Source: Cytobacillus oceanisediminis (GTDB lineage Bacteria; Bacillota; Bacilli; Bacillales; Cytobacillaceae). From it: 64,000 nt of DNA. The translations under genes were made by a program, and so were the position numbers. The notes under the pieces are model-generated. The model had not been told where the DNA came from, searched no databases, and was given only the letters and a program-made list of their open reading frames with translations. Below are positions 36,608 to 46,212 of this stretch, piece after piece. The stretch is taken from contig NZ_SOEE01000004.1 in NCBI RefSeq assembly GCF_004366035.1, positions 258,007 to 322,006 of the forward strand, written 5' to 3'. The first letter of the stretch is position 1. Each line of letters starts with the position of its first letter.

Positions 36608-37752
36608 AGGTAAAAAAGTTTATGGCAGCATCGATGCCTGATGCGATGAAGCAAATCCGGACGGAGCTAGGCAAGGATGCTGTAATTCTAAATTCAAGAG
36701 TAGTATATACCGGCGGGGTTCTGGGCTTTTTTAAAAAAAGGATTATTGAAGTAATGGCCGCGGTGGACTCGAATCAGGAATTAGAGCAAAAGCCCTCAGT
36801 AAAGCCGGCAGCGGTCCCAGCTCCTTCAGACCATTACAGGGGGAATGCAGGAGAAGCTCAAATTTCGAGCTTAAAAACTTCAGATGAGCTGATTAGAGAG
36901 CTAAGCAGCCTGAAAGAGATGATTTCCTCTTTTGCCGGTGCACAGCAGGAAGGTTCAATTTACCCCGAAGCGATAAGAAAAGCCCTGTTCATTCTTGATG
37001 AACAGGAAATTGAAAAGTCCGTTCAGGTTCATGTTCTTCAAGCATTGCTGGAGAAATGGTACCTGTGCGGTGCGAATGCTAAGGATTCTGAAATAGAGGA
37101 CTGGCTGCACGATGAACTTATAAAGCAAATTGAGGATATTCCATTTGGCGGTATGTCTCTCAGCAAAAAATATATCAATGTAGCCGGCCCAACAGGTGTT
37201 GGAAAAACAACTACTTTGGCGAAAATGGCAGCAGAATGTGTTATTAAGCATAGAAAAAAGGCTGCATTTATCACAGCCGACACTTACAGGATAGCTGCGA
37301 TCGATCAGTTAAAAACCTATGCAAGTATCCTGAATATACCCTTGGAAGTTTGCTATACAATAGAAGATTTCAGACAGGCAGCCGATAAACTGAAGGAATA
37401 TGACGTGGTTTTAATTGATACAGCAGGGCGGAATTTCAGAAACAAACAGTATGTAGAAGATTTAAAGAATGTCATTGATTTCGAAAATGAAATGGAAACC
37501 TTTTTAGTGCTTTCACTTACCTCGAAACAAAAGGATATGGAAGAGATCTATAATCAGTTTTCAATTATAGACATTGATAAGCTGATCTTTACAAAGGCAG
37601 ATGAAACGTCAACTTATGGTTCCATGTACAACATAATTCATAAATACAAAAAAGGTGCAGCATATATTACAAATGGACAGGATGTTCCTGATGATATCCT
37701 GATGGCAGGGCCAGAGGCTATTGTAAAACAACTAATGGGGAATAAAAAATGA
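36604..37752 (+). CDS. flhF: SRP-type GTPase FlhF
   Basis: FlhF is a signal-recognition-like GTPase that sets the site and number of flagella. In the 382-residue protein an N-terminal basic B domain and linker (1-110) precede the NG domain: P-loop [10 protein letters not shown] at 195-204, DTYRIAAIDQLKTYA near 226, DTAGR at 272-276 and TKADET near 330. A TTG start overlaps the flhA stop; GGGGTGG lies upstream. flhG overlaps its end by four nt. Confidence 0.96.
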   Translation: MKVKKFMAASMPDAMKQIRTELGKDAVILNSRVVYTGGVLGFFKKRIIEVMAAVDSNQELEQKPSVKPAAVPAPSDHYRGNAGEAQISSLKTSDELIRELSSLKEMISSFAGAQQEGSIYPEAIRKALFILDEQEIEKSVQVHVLQALLEKWYLCGANAKDSEIEDWLHDELIKQIEDIPFGGMSLSKKYINVAGPTGVGKTTTLAKMAAECVIKHRKKAAFITADTYRIAAIDQLKTYASILNIPLEVCYTIEDFRQAADKLKEYDVVLIDTAGRNFRNKQYVEDLKNVIDFENEMETFLVLSLTSKQKDMEEIYNQFSIIDIDKLIFTKADETSTYGSMYNIIHKYKKGAAYITNGQDVPDDILMAGPEAIVKQLMGNKK

Positions 37753-38621
37753 ACGATCAGGCAGAAAGGCTAAGAGCCAGGCTGAAAGAAGAAGACAGCC
37801 GAAATCATCAAGTTAAAACAATAGCAGTTGTAAGCGGAAAAGGTGGAGTAGGGAAATCTAATTTCTCATTGAATTTTTCCATTTCCCTATGCAAAACTGG
37901 CGACAGGGTATTGTTATTCGATTTGGATATTGGTATGGGGAATCTTGAAATACTAATGGGAAGGTCTGCTAACTATTCAATTGCTGACTTTTTAGAAAAG
38001 AATATCCCACTGAAAAATATTATTTCTGAGGGTCCTCTTGGACTTGACTATATCGGCGGAGGGACTGGCCTTTCGCATTTTGTGAAACTGGATGATGAGC
38101 AAATTTCAAGATTCACAGAAGAACTTGCTGACCTCATCAAAAACTATGATTATATCATCTTTGATATGGGTGCAGGCATTACAGAGGAATCGGCTAAGTT
38201 CATACTCTCAGTCCAGGAAATTGCAGTTATTACGACACCTGAACCAACGTCTATCACTGATGCATACTCTGTAATGAAACATATACACCTTTTGGATGGG
38301 ACGATTCCATTTCATTTGGTCATTAATCGATCTGAAGGAGAGAGAGAAGGGAAGGAAACGTATAAGAGGATTTCAGCTGTCGTATCAAGATTTTTAGGGA
38401 GGGAGGCTGACCTCTTAGGAATCATTCCGGATGATCACAGCATACAGCAGGCAGTTAGACGGCAAATCCCTTTTATTTTGCATCAAGGGAATTCAGCTGC
38501 TTCAAAAGCAATTCGGAAAATGACTGAGAAAGTTGGCGGCAGGCCAATCGGACATACTGGTGAACACCATTCTGCCCAATTTATATTAAAACTAAAAAAA
38601 TTTCTTTTTAATAGGGGGTGA
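37749..38621 (+). CDS. flhG: MinD-like ATPase FlhG (YlxH)
   Basis: FlhG is a ParA/MinD-type ATPase that controls FlhF and the C ring assembly. The 290-residue protein has a deviant Walker A SGKGGVGKSN (29-38), LLFDLDIGMGNLEILMG (55-71), and MGAGITEES with TTPEPTSITDAYS further on. The N-terminal ~20 residues (NDQAERLRARLKEED) are the charged segment that activates FlhF GTPase in B. subtilis. A C-terminal amphipathic helix (KKFLF) is expected. Start codon overlaps the flhF stop (ATGA). Confidence 0.96.
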   Translation: MNDQAERLRARLKEEDSRNHQVKTIAVVSGKGGVGKSNFSLNFSISLCKTGDRVLLFDLDIGMGNLEILMGRSANYSIADFLEKNIPLKNIISEGPLGLDYIGGGTGLSHFVKLDDEQISRFTEELADLIKNYDYIIFDMGAGITEESAKFILSVQEIAVITTPEPTSITDAYSVMKHIHLLDGTIPFHLVINRSEGEREGKETYKRISAVVSRFLGREADLLGIIPDDHSIQQAVRRQIPFILHQGNSAASKAIRKMTEKVGGRPIGHTGEHHSAQFILKLKKFLFNRG

Positions 38622-38627
38622 ATCAGC

Positions 38628-39725
38628 ATGAAGACAGTCAAAGTGCTTGTAGTAGATGATTCAGCCTTTATGAGAAAACTGATTGCGGATTTCCTTTCTG
38701 AAGATGACAGAATTCAAGTTGTCGGGACAGCCAGAAACGGCGAAGAGGGTCTAAGGAAGATAAAAGAATTAAATCCTGATGCAGTAACCATGGATGTTGA
38801 AATGCCGGTCCTAAATGGCCTGGAAACTCTAAAGATTATTATGAAGACCATGCCCGTTCCTGTAGTGATGCTTTCAAGCACCACGAAGGAAGGTGCTGAA
38901 AACACCTTCACAGCTATGGAATATGGTGCAGTAGATTTTATTGCGAAACCATCTGGTCCAATTTCATTGGACCTGCATAAAATAAAAACTGAATTAACAG
39001 AAAAGATAGTGCAGGCGAGTAAGGCAAATATAAAAGGGCTGGTTAAATTTTCAGCTATTGGAAAAAAACCTGCCGTACTACAGCAAAGTTATAGTAAAAT
39101 AGAACTATGTCAATCTATGCAGATCAGCCGCTCTGCTTCCATATCGAGTTCAAATCCCAGAAAGCTAATTTGCATAGGGACTTCCACAGGCGGACCGCGG
39201 GCTCTTCAAAAAGTGCTGTGTGACCTCCCTGGAAATCTGAACGCTCCGGTACTGATTGTTCAGCATATGCCTGCCGGATTTACGAAATCGCTGGCCAGCA
39301 GATTAAACGGTTTATCAGATTTATCGGTAAAGGAAGCCGAGGAAGGGGATATTCTTCTGAACGGCACGGCATACATAGCTCCAGGAGGCTTTCATCTAAC
39401 AGCAGCAAGATCAGGCAAGGATCTAGTTATTCATCTGGATGATTCACCGCCAAGGAACGGACACAGGCCTTCAGTTGATGTGATGTTTGAGTCCTTAGGT
39501 GAAATCAGCGGGATTCAAAAAATTGCTGTTATCATGACAGGAATGGGTGCAGATGGAAAAAATGGCCTGATGGAAATGAAGAAAAAAGGTGAAGTAAAGG
39601 CTATTGCCGAATCAAAAGAAACATCGATTGTATTTGGAATGCCAAGAGCAGTGATTGAGTCCGGTCTGGCAGATGATGTGCAGAATATTGAACGTATAGC
39701 AGAATCCATATTGAAATTTGTTTAA
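38628..39725 (+). CDS. cheB: Chemotaxis methylesterase/deamidase CheB
   Basis: CheB removes methyl groups from receptor glutamates. The 365-residue protein has an N-terminal receiver domain with phosphorylation site Asp56 (VTMDVEMP) and a C-terminal esterase domain with the triad Ser186 (GTSTGGP), His213 (VQHMPAGF) and Asp309 (GMGADG). Linker about 125-175. The SD GGGGGTGA precedes the ATG. It lies between flhG and cheA, as in B. subtilis. Confidence 0.97.
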   Translation: MKTVKVLVVDDSAFMRKLIADFLSEDDRIQVVGTARNGEEGLRKIKELNPDAVTMDVEMPVLNGLETLKIIMKTMPVPVVMLSSTTKEGAENTFTAMEYGAVDFIAKPSGPISLDLHKIKTELTEKIVQASKANIKGLVKFSAIGKKPAVLQQSYSKIELCQSMQISRSASISSSNPRKLICIGTSTGGPRALQKVLCDLPGNLNAPVLIVQHMPAGFTKSLASRLNGLSDLSVKEAEEGDILLNGTAYIAPGGFHLTAARSGKDLVIHLDDSPPRNGHRPSVDVMFESLGEISGIQKIAVIMTGMGADGKNGLMEMKKKGEVKAIAESKETSIVFGMPRAVIESGLADDVQNIERIAESILKFV

Positions 39726-39744
39726 AGCCGAGGGGTGCAGGCAC

Positions 39745-41781
39745 ATGGAGATGAATCAATATTTAGAGGTATTTATTGAAGAAAGCAAGGAGCATTTGCA
39801 GGCGTGCAATGAACAGCTTCTGGAATTAGAGAAAAATCCTGAAGATATTAAAATAGTTAATGAGATCTTCAGATCAGCGCATACGCTAAAAGGCATGTCA
39901 GCTACCATGGGGTATGAAGATCTCGCAAATTTAACCCATCAAATGGAAAATGTCCTTGATGCAATCAGAAATCAGAAAATTAAAGTGAATGCTGAAATTC
40001 TGGATGTCGTTTTTCTGGCTGTTGATGATCTGGAAGCAATGGTTCAGTCAATTGCAGAAGGCGGTGACGGCAAAAGGGATGTTTCCGAAGCTGTAGAAAA
40101 ATTAATGCTGATCGAAAAAGGGGAAAGTCCGGCGCAGTCTGCAGCGAGAGCCGAAACGGCAGCAGCAATTGCAGAACCGCAAGGACTGATCAAGAGTACA
40201 TATGATGATTTTGAATTGACAGTTATTCAGCAATCGAAGGAGCAGGGCTTTGAATCCTATGAAATATCAATAGCATTGCGGGCAGATTGTCTGCTGAAAG
40301 CCGCCAGAGTATACATGGTTTTTGAAGTTCTTGAGAAGAGCGGGGAAGTGATCAAAGCCACACCTTCAGTTGAGCAGCTTGAAGAAGAGCAATTTGATCA
40401 GGAATTTTCCGTAACAATTATTACTAAAGATACACCTGAAGATATCCGTCAAAAACTTTTGAAGGTATCGGAAGTGGAAAGGATTGAAGTGCTGCCGCTA
40501 TCTATGGGGAACTACAGCTCTCAGGAGGCTGTTAAAGAGGCAGAAGCTGTACTGCCTGCCGCAGAAGTGGCCGAAGAGGCTGCTTCAGATATGCCAAAAG
40601 AAGAAAAAAAAGCCCCGGCAGCAAAGCAAGTCAGCAATAAAACGATTAGGGTAAATATCGAGAGATTAGATATCCTTATGAATTTGTTTGAAGAACTGGT
40701 GATTGATAGGGGACGGCTTGAACAAATATCTAAGGAATTAAACAATCAGGAACTGCATGAAACGGTTGAGCATATGTCAAGGATCTCAGGGGACCTTCAG
40801 AATATTATTCTGAATATGCGCATGGTCCCAATAGAAACGGTATTTAATCGTTTCCCAAGAATGGTCAGACAATTGGCAAGAGATTTAAATAAAAAGATCA
40901 ATCTCCAAATAGTTGGGGCAGAAACCGAACTTGACCGGACTGTTATTGATGAAATTGGCGATCCGCTTGTTCATTTAATCCGAAATGCACTGGACCATGG
41001 GGTCGAAACACCGGAAGTCCGCAAAGAAAATGGAAAGAGCGAAGAAGGAAATGTCGTATTAAAGGCATATCACAGCGGCAATCATGTGTTCATTGAAATA
41101 GAAGACGATGGTGCAGGCATAAACAAAGATAAGGTTATAAAGAAAGCACTGAAAAACGGCATTATTACAGAGCAAACAGCTTCCACTCTAACGGACAAAC
41201 AGGCTTATGAACTGATTTTTGCTTCAGGCTTCTCGACTGCTGATAAAATCTCAGATGTTTCCGGACGGGGTGTGGGGCTTGATGTTGTAAAGAATACAAT
41301 CGAGTCATTGGGAGGATCAGTATCAATAGATTCAAAAGTGGGGCAGGGTTCGATTTTCTCCATACAGCTGCCATTAACTTTATCCATTATTTCAGTCATG
41401 CTCGTTGAGATTGAGAAAGAAAAATACGCAATCCCTCTATCGTCTATTATTGAAACTGCTATTATCAGAAAGGAAGACATCTTAAGTGCGCACAATCAAA
41501 AGGTGATTGATTTCAGAGGAAAAGTGGTTCCGCTCCTTTCTTTGAAGGAAATTTTTGAGGTGCCATCTGAGAATCTTGAAGAAGAATTCATTTCCGTTGT
41601 CATCGTCAGAAAAGGGGAAAAGATGGCAGGGCTTGTTGTAGATTCCTTTATTGGACAGCAGGAAGTGGTTTTAAAATCCCTTGGAAACTACTTAACCAGC
41701 GTGTTTGCCATTTCCGGTGCAACAATTTTAGGCGATGGACAGGTCGCACTGATAGTCGACTGTAATGCATTGATTAAATAA
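39745..41781 (+). CDS. cheA: Chemotaxis histidine kinase CheA
   Basis: CheA phosphorylates CheY and CheB in response to receptors. The 678-residue protein shows P1 with His46 (SAHTLKGMSATMGY), a P2 region about 150-270, P3 dimerisation helix pair near 305-370 (IRVNIERLDILMNLFEEL), P4 ATPase (HLIRNALDHGVETPE, IEDDGAGINKDK, GRGVGLDVVK) and P5, a CheW-like domain (about 545-678). The ATG at 39745 follows GAGGGGTG by seven nt and gives the family start M-E-M-N-Q-Y; a TTG at 39718 overlapping cheB is less likely. Confidence 0.97.
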   Translation: MEMNQYLEVFIEESKEHLQACNEQLLELEKNPEDIKIVNEIFRSAHTLKGMSATMGYEDLANLTHQMENVLDAIRNQKIKVNAEILDVVFLAVDDLEAMVQSIAEGGDGKRDVSEAVEKLMLIEKGESPAQSAARAETAAAIAEPQGLIKSTYDDFELTVIQQSKEQGFESYEISIALRADCLLKAARVYMVFEVLEKSGEVIKATPSVEQLEEEQFDQEFSVTIITKDTPEDIRQKLLKVSEVERIEVLPLSMGNYSSQEAVKEAEAVLPAAEVAEEAASDMPKEEKKAPAAKQVSNKTIRVNIERLDILMNLFEELVIDRGRLEQISKELNNQELHETVEHMSRISGDLQNIILNMRMVPIETVFNRFPRMVRQLARDLNKKINLQIVGAETELDRTVIDEIGDPLVHLIRNALDHGVETPEVRKENGKSEEGNVVLKAYHSGNHVFIEIEDDGAGINKDKVIKKALKNGIITEQTASTLTDKQAYELIFASGFSTADKISDVSGRGVGLDVVKNTIESLGGSVSIDSKVGQGSIFSIQLPLTLSIISVMLVEIEKEKYAIPLSSIIETAIIRKEDILSAHNQKVIDFRGKVVPLLSLKEIFEVPSENLEEEFISVVIVRKGEKMAGLVVDSFIGQQEVVLKSLGNYLTSVFAISGATILGDGQVALIVDCNALIK

Positions 41782-41814
41782 TTTAATTTTGACGTTTACA
41801 AAGGAGTGAACAGG

Positions 41815-42291
41815 ATGACTGAGACGGCAGCCGCAGATTTAAAATTGATTGTATTTCAGCTGAAAGAGAAAGAATATGCAATTCCGGTTAATCAGGTGCG
41901 TTCAATAGAAAAGGTTGAGCATATAACCCGGGTCCCACGAACAGCAGGTTTTGTAAAAGGAGTCATCAATTTACGGGGGGTTGTGACGCCAATCATTAGT
42001 CTCAGAAGCAGATTTAATCTGGAAGAGGCTGAATATAATGAGCATTCACGAGTAATTATCGCGGTATTGGATGATATGGAAGTTGGGCTGATTGTAGATT
42101 CTGCAAATGATGTCATTGATGTGGACCTTGAATCTATTGAACCCCCTCCAGAGGTAATCGGTTCTGAAGAGGCCGATTTTATCAAAGGGGTAACGAAAAT
42201 CGATAAGCGATTATTTATCCTGATAGATTTGGAAAGAGTCCTGAATCCTGAAGAATTGACAGTCCAGGATGGACAAGGGATAGCAGGATGA
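41815..42291 (+). CDS. cheW: Chemotaxis coupling protein CheW
   Basis: CheW links CheA to chemoreceptors. The 158-residue protein is one SH3-like double barrel: LIVFQLKEKEYAIPVNQVRS, VKGVINLRGVVTPIISLRSR, VDSANDVIDVD. The ATG at 41815 follows AAGGAG by eight nt; a GTG at 41806 overlaps that SD and is unlikely. Its stop overlaps the cheC start (ATGA). Confidence 0.97.
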   Translation: MTETAAADLKLIVFQLKEKEYAIPVNQVRSIEKVEHITRVPRTAGFVKGVINLRGVVTPIISLRSRFNLEEAEYNEHSRVIIAVLDDMEVGLIVDSANDVIDVDLESIEPPPEVIGSEEADFIKGVTKIDKRLFILIDLERVLNPEELTVQDGQGIAG

Positions 42292-42929
42292 ATTTTTTAG
42301 ACAAGAATATCAGCAGCATGAAATTGGATATTCTTAGAGAAATCGGGAATATTGGAGCAGGGCATGCGGCGACTGCGTTATCAACGCTTCTCAATAAAAA
42401 AATTGATATGTCTGTACCAGATGTAAAAATTGTTTCATTTGATGAAATGATTGATATGGCTGGAGGAGCAGAAAATGTAGTGGCCGGGGTGTTTCTGAGG
42501 ATAGAAGGAGACGCCCCAGGCAGCATGTTTTTTGTCCTGCCTCTTGAACAGGCTGAAATCTTCATTCGAGAACTGCCTGGAAACATACCTTTCCGTGCAG
42601 ATGAATTGCCATATGATGAACTTGCCCTATCTGCACTGCAGGAGCTTGGAAACATTCTCTCAGGTTCTTATTTATCTTCTTTATCGGATTTTACCAAACT
42701 ATCACTTTTTCCCTCTGTGCCGATGCTAAGCATTGATATGGTGGGAGCAATAATTGGCACGGGGCTGCTGGAAATCTCACAGGTGAGCGATTACGCCATC
42801 GTAATTGATACAGCTTTAAATGAAGAAGTTCAAAATACGGATGCTGTAAATGGCCACTTTTTTTTGCTTCCTGACCCTGAATCATTTCAAATCATTTTTA
42901 AGGCCTTGGGAGTCCCGGATCATGAATAA
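42288..42929 (+). CDS. cheC: CheY-P phosphatase CheC
   Basis: CheC dephosphorylates CheY-P and is stimulated by CheD. The 213-residue protein has two copies of the catalytic E...N helix: [20 protein letters not shown] near 14 and [20 protein letters not shown] near 110. Both Glu and Asn are kept, so the protein should be active. The cheW and cheD genes overlap it at both ends, implying coupled synthesis with its partner CheD. Confidence 0.96.
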   Translation: MNFLDKNISSMKLDILREIGNIGAGHAATALSTLLNKKIDMSVPDVKIVSFDEMIDMAGGAENVVAGVFLRIEGDAPGSMFFVLPLEQAEIFIRELPGNIPFRADELPYDELALSALQELGNILSGSYLSSLSDFTKLSLFPSVPMLSIDMVGAIIGTGLLEISQVSDYAIVIDTALNEEVQNTDAVNGHFFLLPDPESFQIIFKALGVPDHE

Positions 42930-43419
42930 TCTTCTTCAAGTTGTAAAAGTAGGCATTGCAGATATGAATATTGTTAAAACCCCCAGCTTAATCAGGACAT
43001 CAGGACTTGGTTCCTGTGTAGGTGTGGTTCTTTATGACCTTAGCGCAGAAATTGCCGGGCTTGCACATATTATGCTGCCTGATTCCTCTCTTGCCAAAGG
43101 TGCAGGCTTTAATTCAGCTAAGTATGCTGATACTGCAATCAGGGACTTAGTGAGCCTTCTGGCGAAAAGCGGGGCTAGATCTTCAGGATTAAAAGCGAAA
43201 ATTGCCGGCGGAGCCCAAATGTTTAAGTACTCCTCCGGAAGTGATTTAATGAGGATTGGTCCTAGGAACGTAGAGGCAGTAAAACAGGAACTTTCATTCT
43301 TGAAAATTGCCATTTTAGGTGAAGATGTTGGGGGCCACAGCGGCAGAACAATCGAATTCAACCCTCAATCAGGCGAATTGATGATTCGGACTGTAAACAA
43401 AGATCAAGTGATTATTTAA
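42922..43419 (+). CDS. cheD: Chemoreceptor glutamine deamidase CheD
   Basis: CheD deamidates receptor glutamines and binds CheC. The protein of about 165 residues has the catalytic Cys32 in [12 protein letters not shown] and His49 in GLAHIMLP. The ATG at 42922 overlaps the cheC stop by eight nt and has GGGAG upstream; a longer reading from 42850 would overlap cheC much more and has no family support. It is followed by a 284-nt gap before sigD. Confidence 0.95.
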   Translation: MNNLLQVVKVGIADMNIVKTPSLIRTSGLGSCVGVVLYDLSAEIAGLAHIMLPDSSLAKGAGFNSAKYADTAIRDLVSLLAKSGARSSGLKAKIAGGAQMFKYSSGSDLMRIGPRNVEAVKQELSFLKIAILGEDVGGHSGRTIEFNPQSGELMIRTVNKDQVII

Positions 43420-43652
43420 ACTCCTGTTTTAAAGTATGTGCAGTTTTTAGAGAATCAGCTTTTTTATTCCGGTTTTAAAAATCTGTAAGTAAAATCCGTA
43501 AATTACAAGATTATCACCGCCAGCCATAAAGCTGATTTTTCTCCGGCTTATTTATAAATCTCTCCAATAACTTCTTCGAAGAACACGTCCCCTCTTGATT
43601 AGTTAAAAGTGAGCGGTGAAGACTGTAGTTAATATTTTTATAGGAAACATTT

Positions 43653-43661
43653 TGATATACT
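43653..43661 (+). promoter_or_regulatory. Extended -10 promoter upstream of sigD
   Basis: TGATATACT (TGn plus TATACT at 43656-43661) is a good extended -10. The -35 region at the proper distance (TATTTT) is weak. It lies 42 nt before the sigD start. It suggests that sigD and the fapA-swrB tail can be transcribed separately from the rest of the operon. Confidence 0.5.
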
Positions 43662-43703
43662 AACAATAGTAAATAGAAATGGAAACGTTTGAGGAGGATA
43701 GCC

Positions 43704-44459
43704 ATGACAGACCTGATAACAGAAGAAAGCACATACTGGGCTAAATGGGTCGACTCTCGTGATGCTCAAGCGGGAAATTTTCTTGTGAAAAAATATTTGC
43801 CTCTTGTAAGCTATCATGTACAGCGGATATCCGCTACCCTGCCGAAGAATGTTTCAAGAGATGATATTCGAAGCCTGGGGCTAATGGGGTTATATGACGC
43901 TCTGGAAAAATTTGATCCTGCAAGAGATTTGAAATTTGATACATATGCTTCTTTTCGCATTCGCGGTGCAATTTTGGATGGATTAAGGAAAGAAGATTGG
44001 CTTCCGCGAAGTACGAGGGATAAAGCGAAAAAAATAGAAGCTGCCATTGAGAAGCTGGAGCAGCGGCTGATGCGCAATGCAACTGTGCATGAAATTGCTG
44101 AAGAAGCAGAGATGCAGGAAGATGAAGTGTATTCTGTTATGAACGAACATTTTTACGCTAACATTCTTTCAATTGATGAACAGCCCGATGCTGAAGAAAA
44201 GGATGGCAGTTACTCCATTAAGGATGAAAAAGCAATGATTCCAGAAGAAAAGGTATTAAAGAATGAAATTTTGGAAGAAATGGCTGAAAAAATCTTACAA
44301 TTAAATGAAAAAGAGCAGCTGGTGCTAAGTTTATTTTATAAAGAAGAATTAACACTGACAGAAATTGGCGAAGTAATGGGCCTATCTACCTCCCGTATTT
44401 CTCAAATTCATTCAAAGTCAATTTTTAAGCTTAGGCAGCTGCTGGAAAAAGCAATATAA
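43704..44459 (+). CDS. sigD: RNA polymerase sigma-D (flagellar/autolysin sigma factor)
   Basis: SigD drives late flagellar, chemotaxis and autolysin genes and is held back by FlgM. The 251-residue protein has region 2 (LPLVSYHVQRISATLPKNV, then FDTYASFRIRGAILDGLRKE), region 3 (about 110-150) and region 4 with a helix-turn-helix (LTLTEIGEVMGLSTSRISQIH). The ATG at 43704 follows GAGGAGG by six nt; a TTG at 43689 would precede it. It is near the end of the operon, as in B. subtilis, where distance from the promoter limits its level. Confidence 0.97.
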   Translation: MTDLITEESTYWAKWVDSRDAQAGNFLVKKYLPLVSYHVQRISATLPKNVSRDDIRSLGLMGLYDALEKFDPARDLKFDTYASFRIRGAILDGLRKEDWLPRSTRDKAKKIEAAIEKLEQRLMRNATVHEIAEEAEMQEDEVYSVMNEHFYANILSIDEQPDAEEKDGSYSIKDEKAMIPEEKVLKNEILEEMAEKILQLNEKEQLVLSLFYKEELTLTEIGEVMGLSTSRISQIHSKSIFKLRQLLEKAI

Positions 44460-44496
44460 TCTAATGTCATTTCTTTCTGCACAGAAAGGAATCAGC

Positions 44497-45885
44497 ATGG
44501 AAAACCAATTTCAAATTTTAGTCGATGGTCAACGTTTAGCTGCATTGATTCAGCCGTCAGATATTAATAAGCTGGATAGAGCCGTCCACCCTGAAGATTT
44601 GTACAAACTGCTTGCTGACGAAAAAATCACATTTGGTGTGAGCGAAGAAGTAATCCAGAGAATCTGCAGAGATCCTTTCTCAGTAGAATATCCCATTCTA
44701 TTAGCAAAAGGAGTTCCTGCAGAAAATGGCAGTGATGCATATCTGTTAAATGAAGTCACTTTTAACCAGCAAACGAGGAGAAAGGGTTTTAATTTTAGAG
44801 ATGTTCTCCATATTCCGTCTGTTAAACAAGGACAGCTCCTTGCATCTGTTATTCCTTCTACCCCGGGTGCTCCTGGTAAAGATATATTAGGAGAGTCCAT
44901 ACCAGCAAAGAATGGAAAACCTTTAAGAGTCAAAGCAGGAAAGAATGTATTAGTAAATGGCGGCAAATATTATTCGCTATTGGACGGTCAGGTTAGTTTT
45001 ACACCAGAAAGCATCTCTGTAAATCCGGTGTTTGAAGTGAACGGCGACCTTGACTTAAAAACAGGGAATATAAATTTTGTGGGGAATGTTATGATACGCG
45101 GGAATGTTCCTGCCGGTTATGAAATTAAATCTGGAGGAGACATCATTGTTACCGGTCTGGTGGAAGGGTCTTTCCTGCAGGCGGATGGCAATGTCCTTAT
45201 TTCTGGCGGAATCTCCGGCAGTCATAAGGGTTCGGTTATATCGGGAGGCTCTGTTCAGGCAGCTTATCTAAATCAGGCAAAAGTGAAGGCTGAACAGGAC
45301 GTAATTATAGCAAAATCAATCCTCCACAGTTATGTTCATGCTGGCGGAGCGATCAGGTCAAGCGGCGCATTGGTCATCGGAGGTAAGCTTCTATCCGGCT
45401 CTGATATAGAGATTAAAGAGCTGGGCAATCACCTATTTACTAAAACGGAGCTTTTTGCAGGTATGGTCTCCAATTTGGATAAGGCCGAAAAAGATCTCCT
45501 AAACCAATCAGCCAAACTGCAGGAAACAATCAAAAAACTGGATAGTATTGATGAAAGACTGACAGAAATGGCAAGACTTACAGGAAAGCTGTCGGAAGAA
45601 CAAAGAATCATTATTCTTAAACAAAGGGCCACAAAAGCTCATTTGCAGGTTAAATTGACCAAAATAAATGAAGAGCTTTCCGAACTGGAAAAAGAAAAAG
45701 ATGAGAAAATGAAAGCTTCGATCGTTATTTATGGGAAAGTCTATCCAAACACTTCTATGCATTTTGGAAAATATTCAAAAGTGATTCGCCAGACAGTCAA
45801 ATCTTTAAAGTTCCATTTTTCAAAGGGAGAAATAAGAAGTAATCCTTTAGAAGCAGGGAGAGACGATCCTTTATTAAGGAAGTGA
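44497..45885 (+). CDS. FapA-like protein (DUF342)
   Basis: A 462-residue protein of the FapA/DUF342 family. The N-terminal region (1-150) contains the motif PSTPGAPGKDILGESIPAKNGKP-like block (quoted in part) near 125, typical of the family. A right-handed beta-helix follows (about 170-310) with repeated Val-Gly turns such as NVMIRGNV, GDIIVTGLV, GNVLISGGIS. A coiled coil lies at about 330-400. FapA influences polar targeting and flagellar function in Vibrio; in Firmicutes its role is open. The ATG at 44497 follows AAGGA; an ATG at 44464 has no SD. Its position after sigD suggests motility or envelope function. Confidence 0.87.
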   Translation: MENQFQILVDGQRLAALIQPSDINKLDRAVHPEDLYKLLADEKITFGVSEEVIQRICRDPFSVEYPILLAKGVPAENGSDAYLLNEVTFNQQTRRKGFNFRDVLHIPSVKQGQLLASVIPSTPGAPGKDILGESIPAKNGKPLRVKAGKNVLVNGGKYYSLLDGQVSFTPESISVNPVFEVNGDLDLKTGNINFVGNVMIRGNVPAGYEIKSGGDIIVTGLVEGSFLQADGNVLISGGISGSHKGSVISGGSVQAAYLNQAKVKAEQDVIIAKSILHSYVHAGGAIRSSGALVIGGKLLSGSDIEIKELGNHLFTKTELFAGMVSNLDKAEKDLLNQSAKLQETIKKLDSIDERLTEMARLTGKLSEEQRIIILKQRATKAHLQVKLTKINEELSELEKEKDEKMKASIVIYGKVYPNTSMHFGKYSKVIRQTVKSLKFHFSKGEIRSNPLEAGRDDPLLRK

Positions 45886-45891
45886 TCCGGG

Positions 45892-46203
45892 ATGAGTTTA
45901 AAATCAATAGAACTGCAGATAGCATTGCCGAGAACGTTTGACGCAGGTAAAATCCAGGAACAGCTTCAGCAGAGGGGACAGACAATCAGCGGGTTTGCTG
46001 CCGAGAGTACACGGGAAAATGCTGAGAAGCAGCGGAAGACCGTGATCAAACATGAGCAAAAACAAAATGTCAACCTTGGCAATGATGACAGCGAAAGCCA
46101 AAAAGAGGCCGGTGGACATGATCGGAAAGAAAATCAGAAAAAAGAAAGCAATGACAAACAGAACCATCCGTACAAAGGGAAGGTTATTGACTACAGCGGA
46201 TAG
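45892..46203 (+). CDS. Hypothetical small protein between fapA and swrB
   Basis: A 103-residue protein that I cannot assign. The first ~30 residues (SLKSIELQIALPRTFDAGKI) look ordered and possibly beta then helical; the remainder is very charged and Lys/Glu/Asn/Gln-rich, likely disordered. There is no membrane segment or signal peptide. An SD (AAGGAAGTGA) six nt before the ATG and the tight spacing to both neighbours support it as a real gene. From context it may take part in motility. Confidence 0.75.
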   Translation: MSLKSIELQIALPRTFDAGKIQEQLQQRGQTISGFAAESTRENAEKQRKTVIKHEQKQNVNLGNDDSESQKEAGGHDRKENQKKESNDKQNHPYKGKVIDYSG

Positions 46204-46212
46204 AGGGATATC

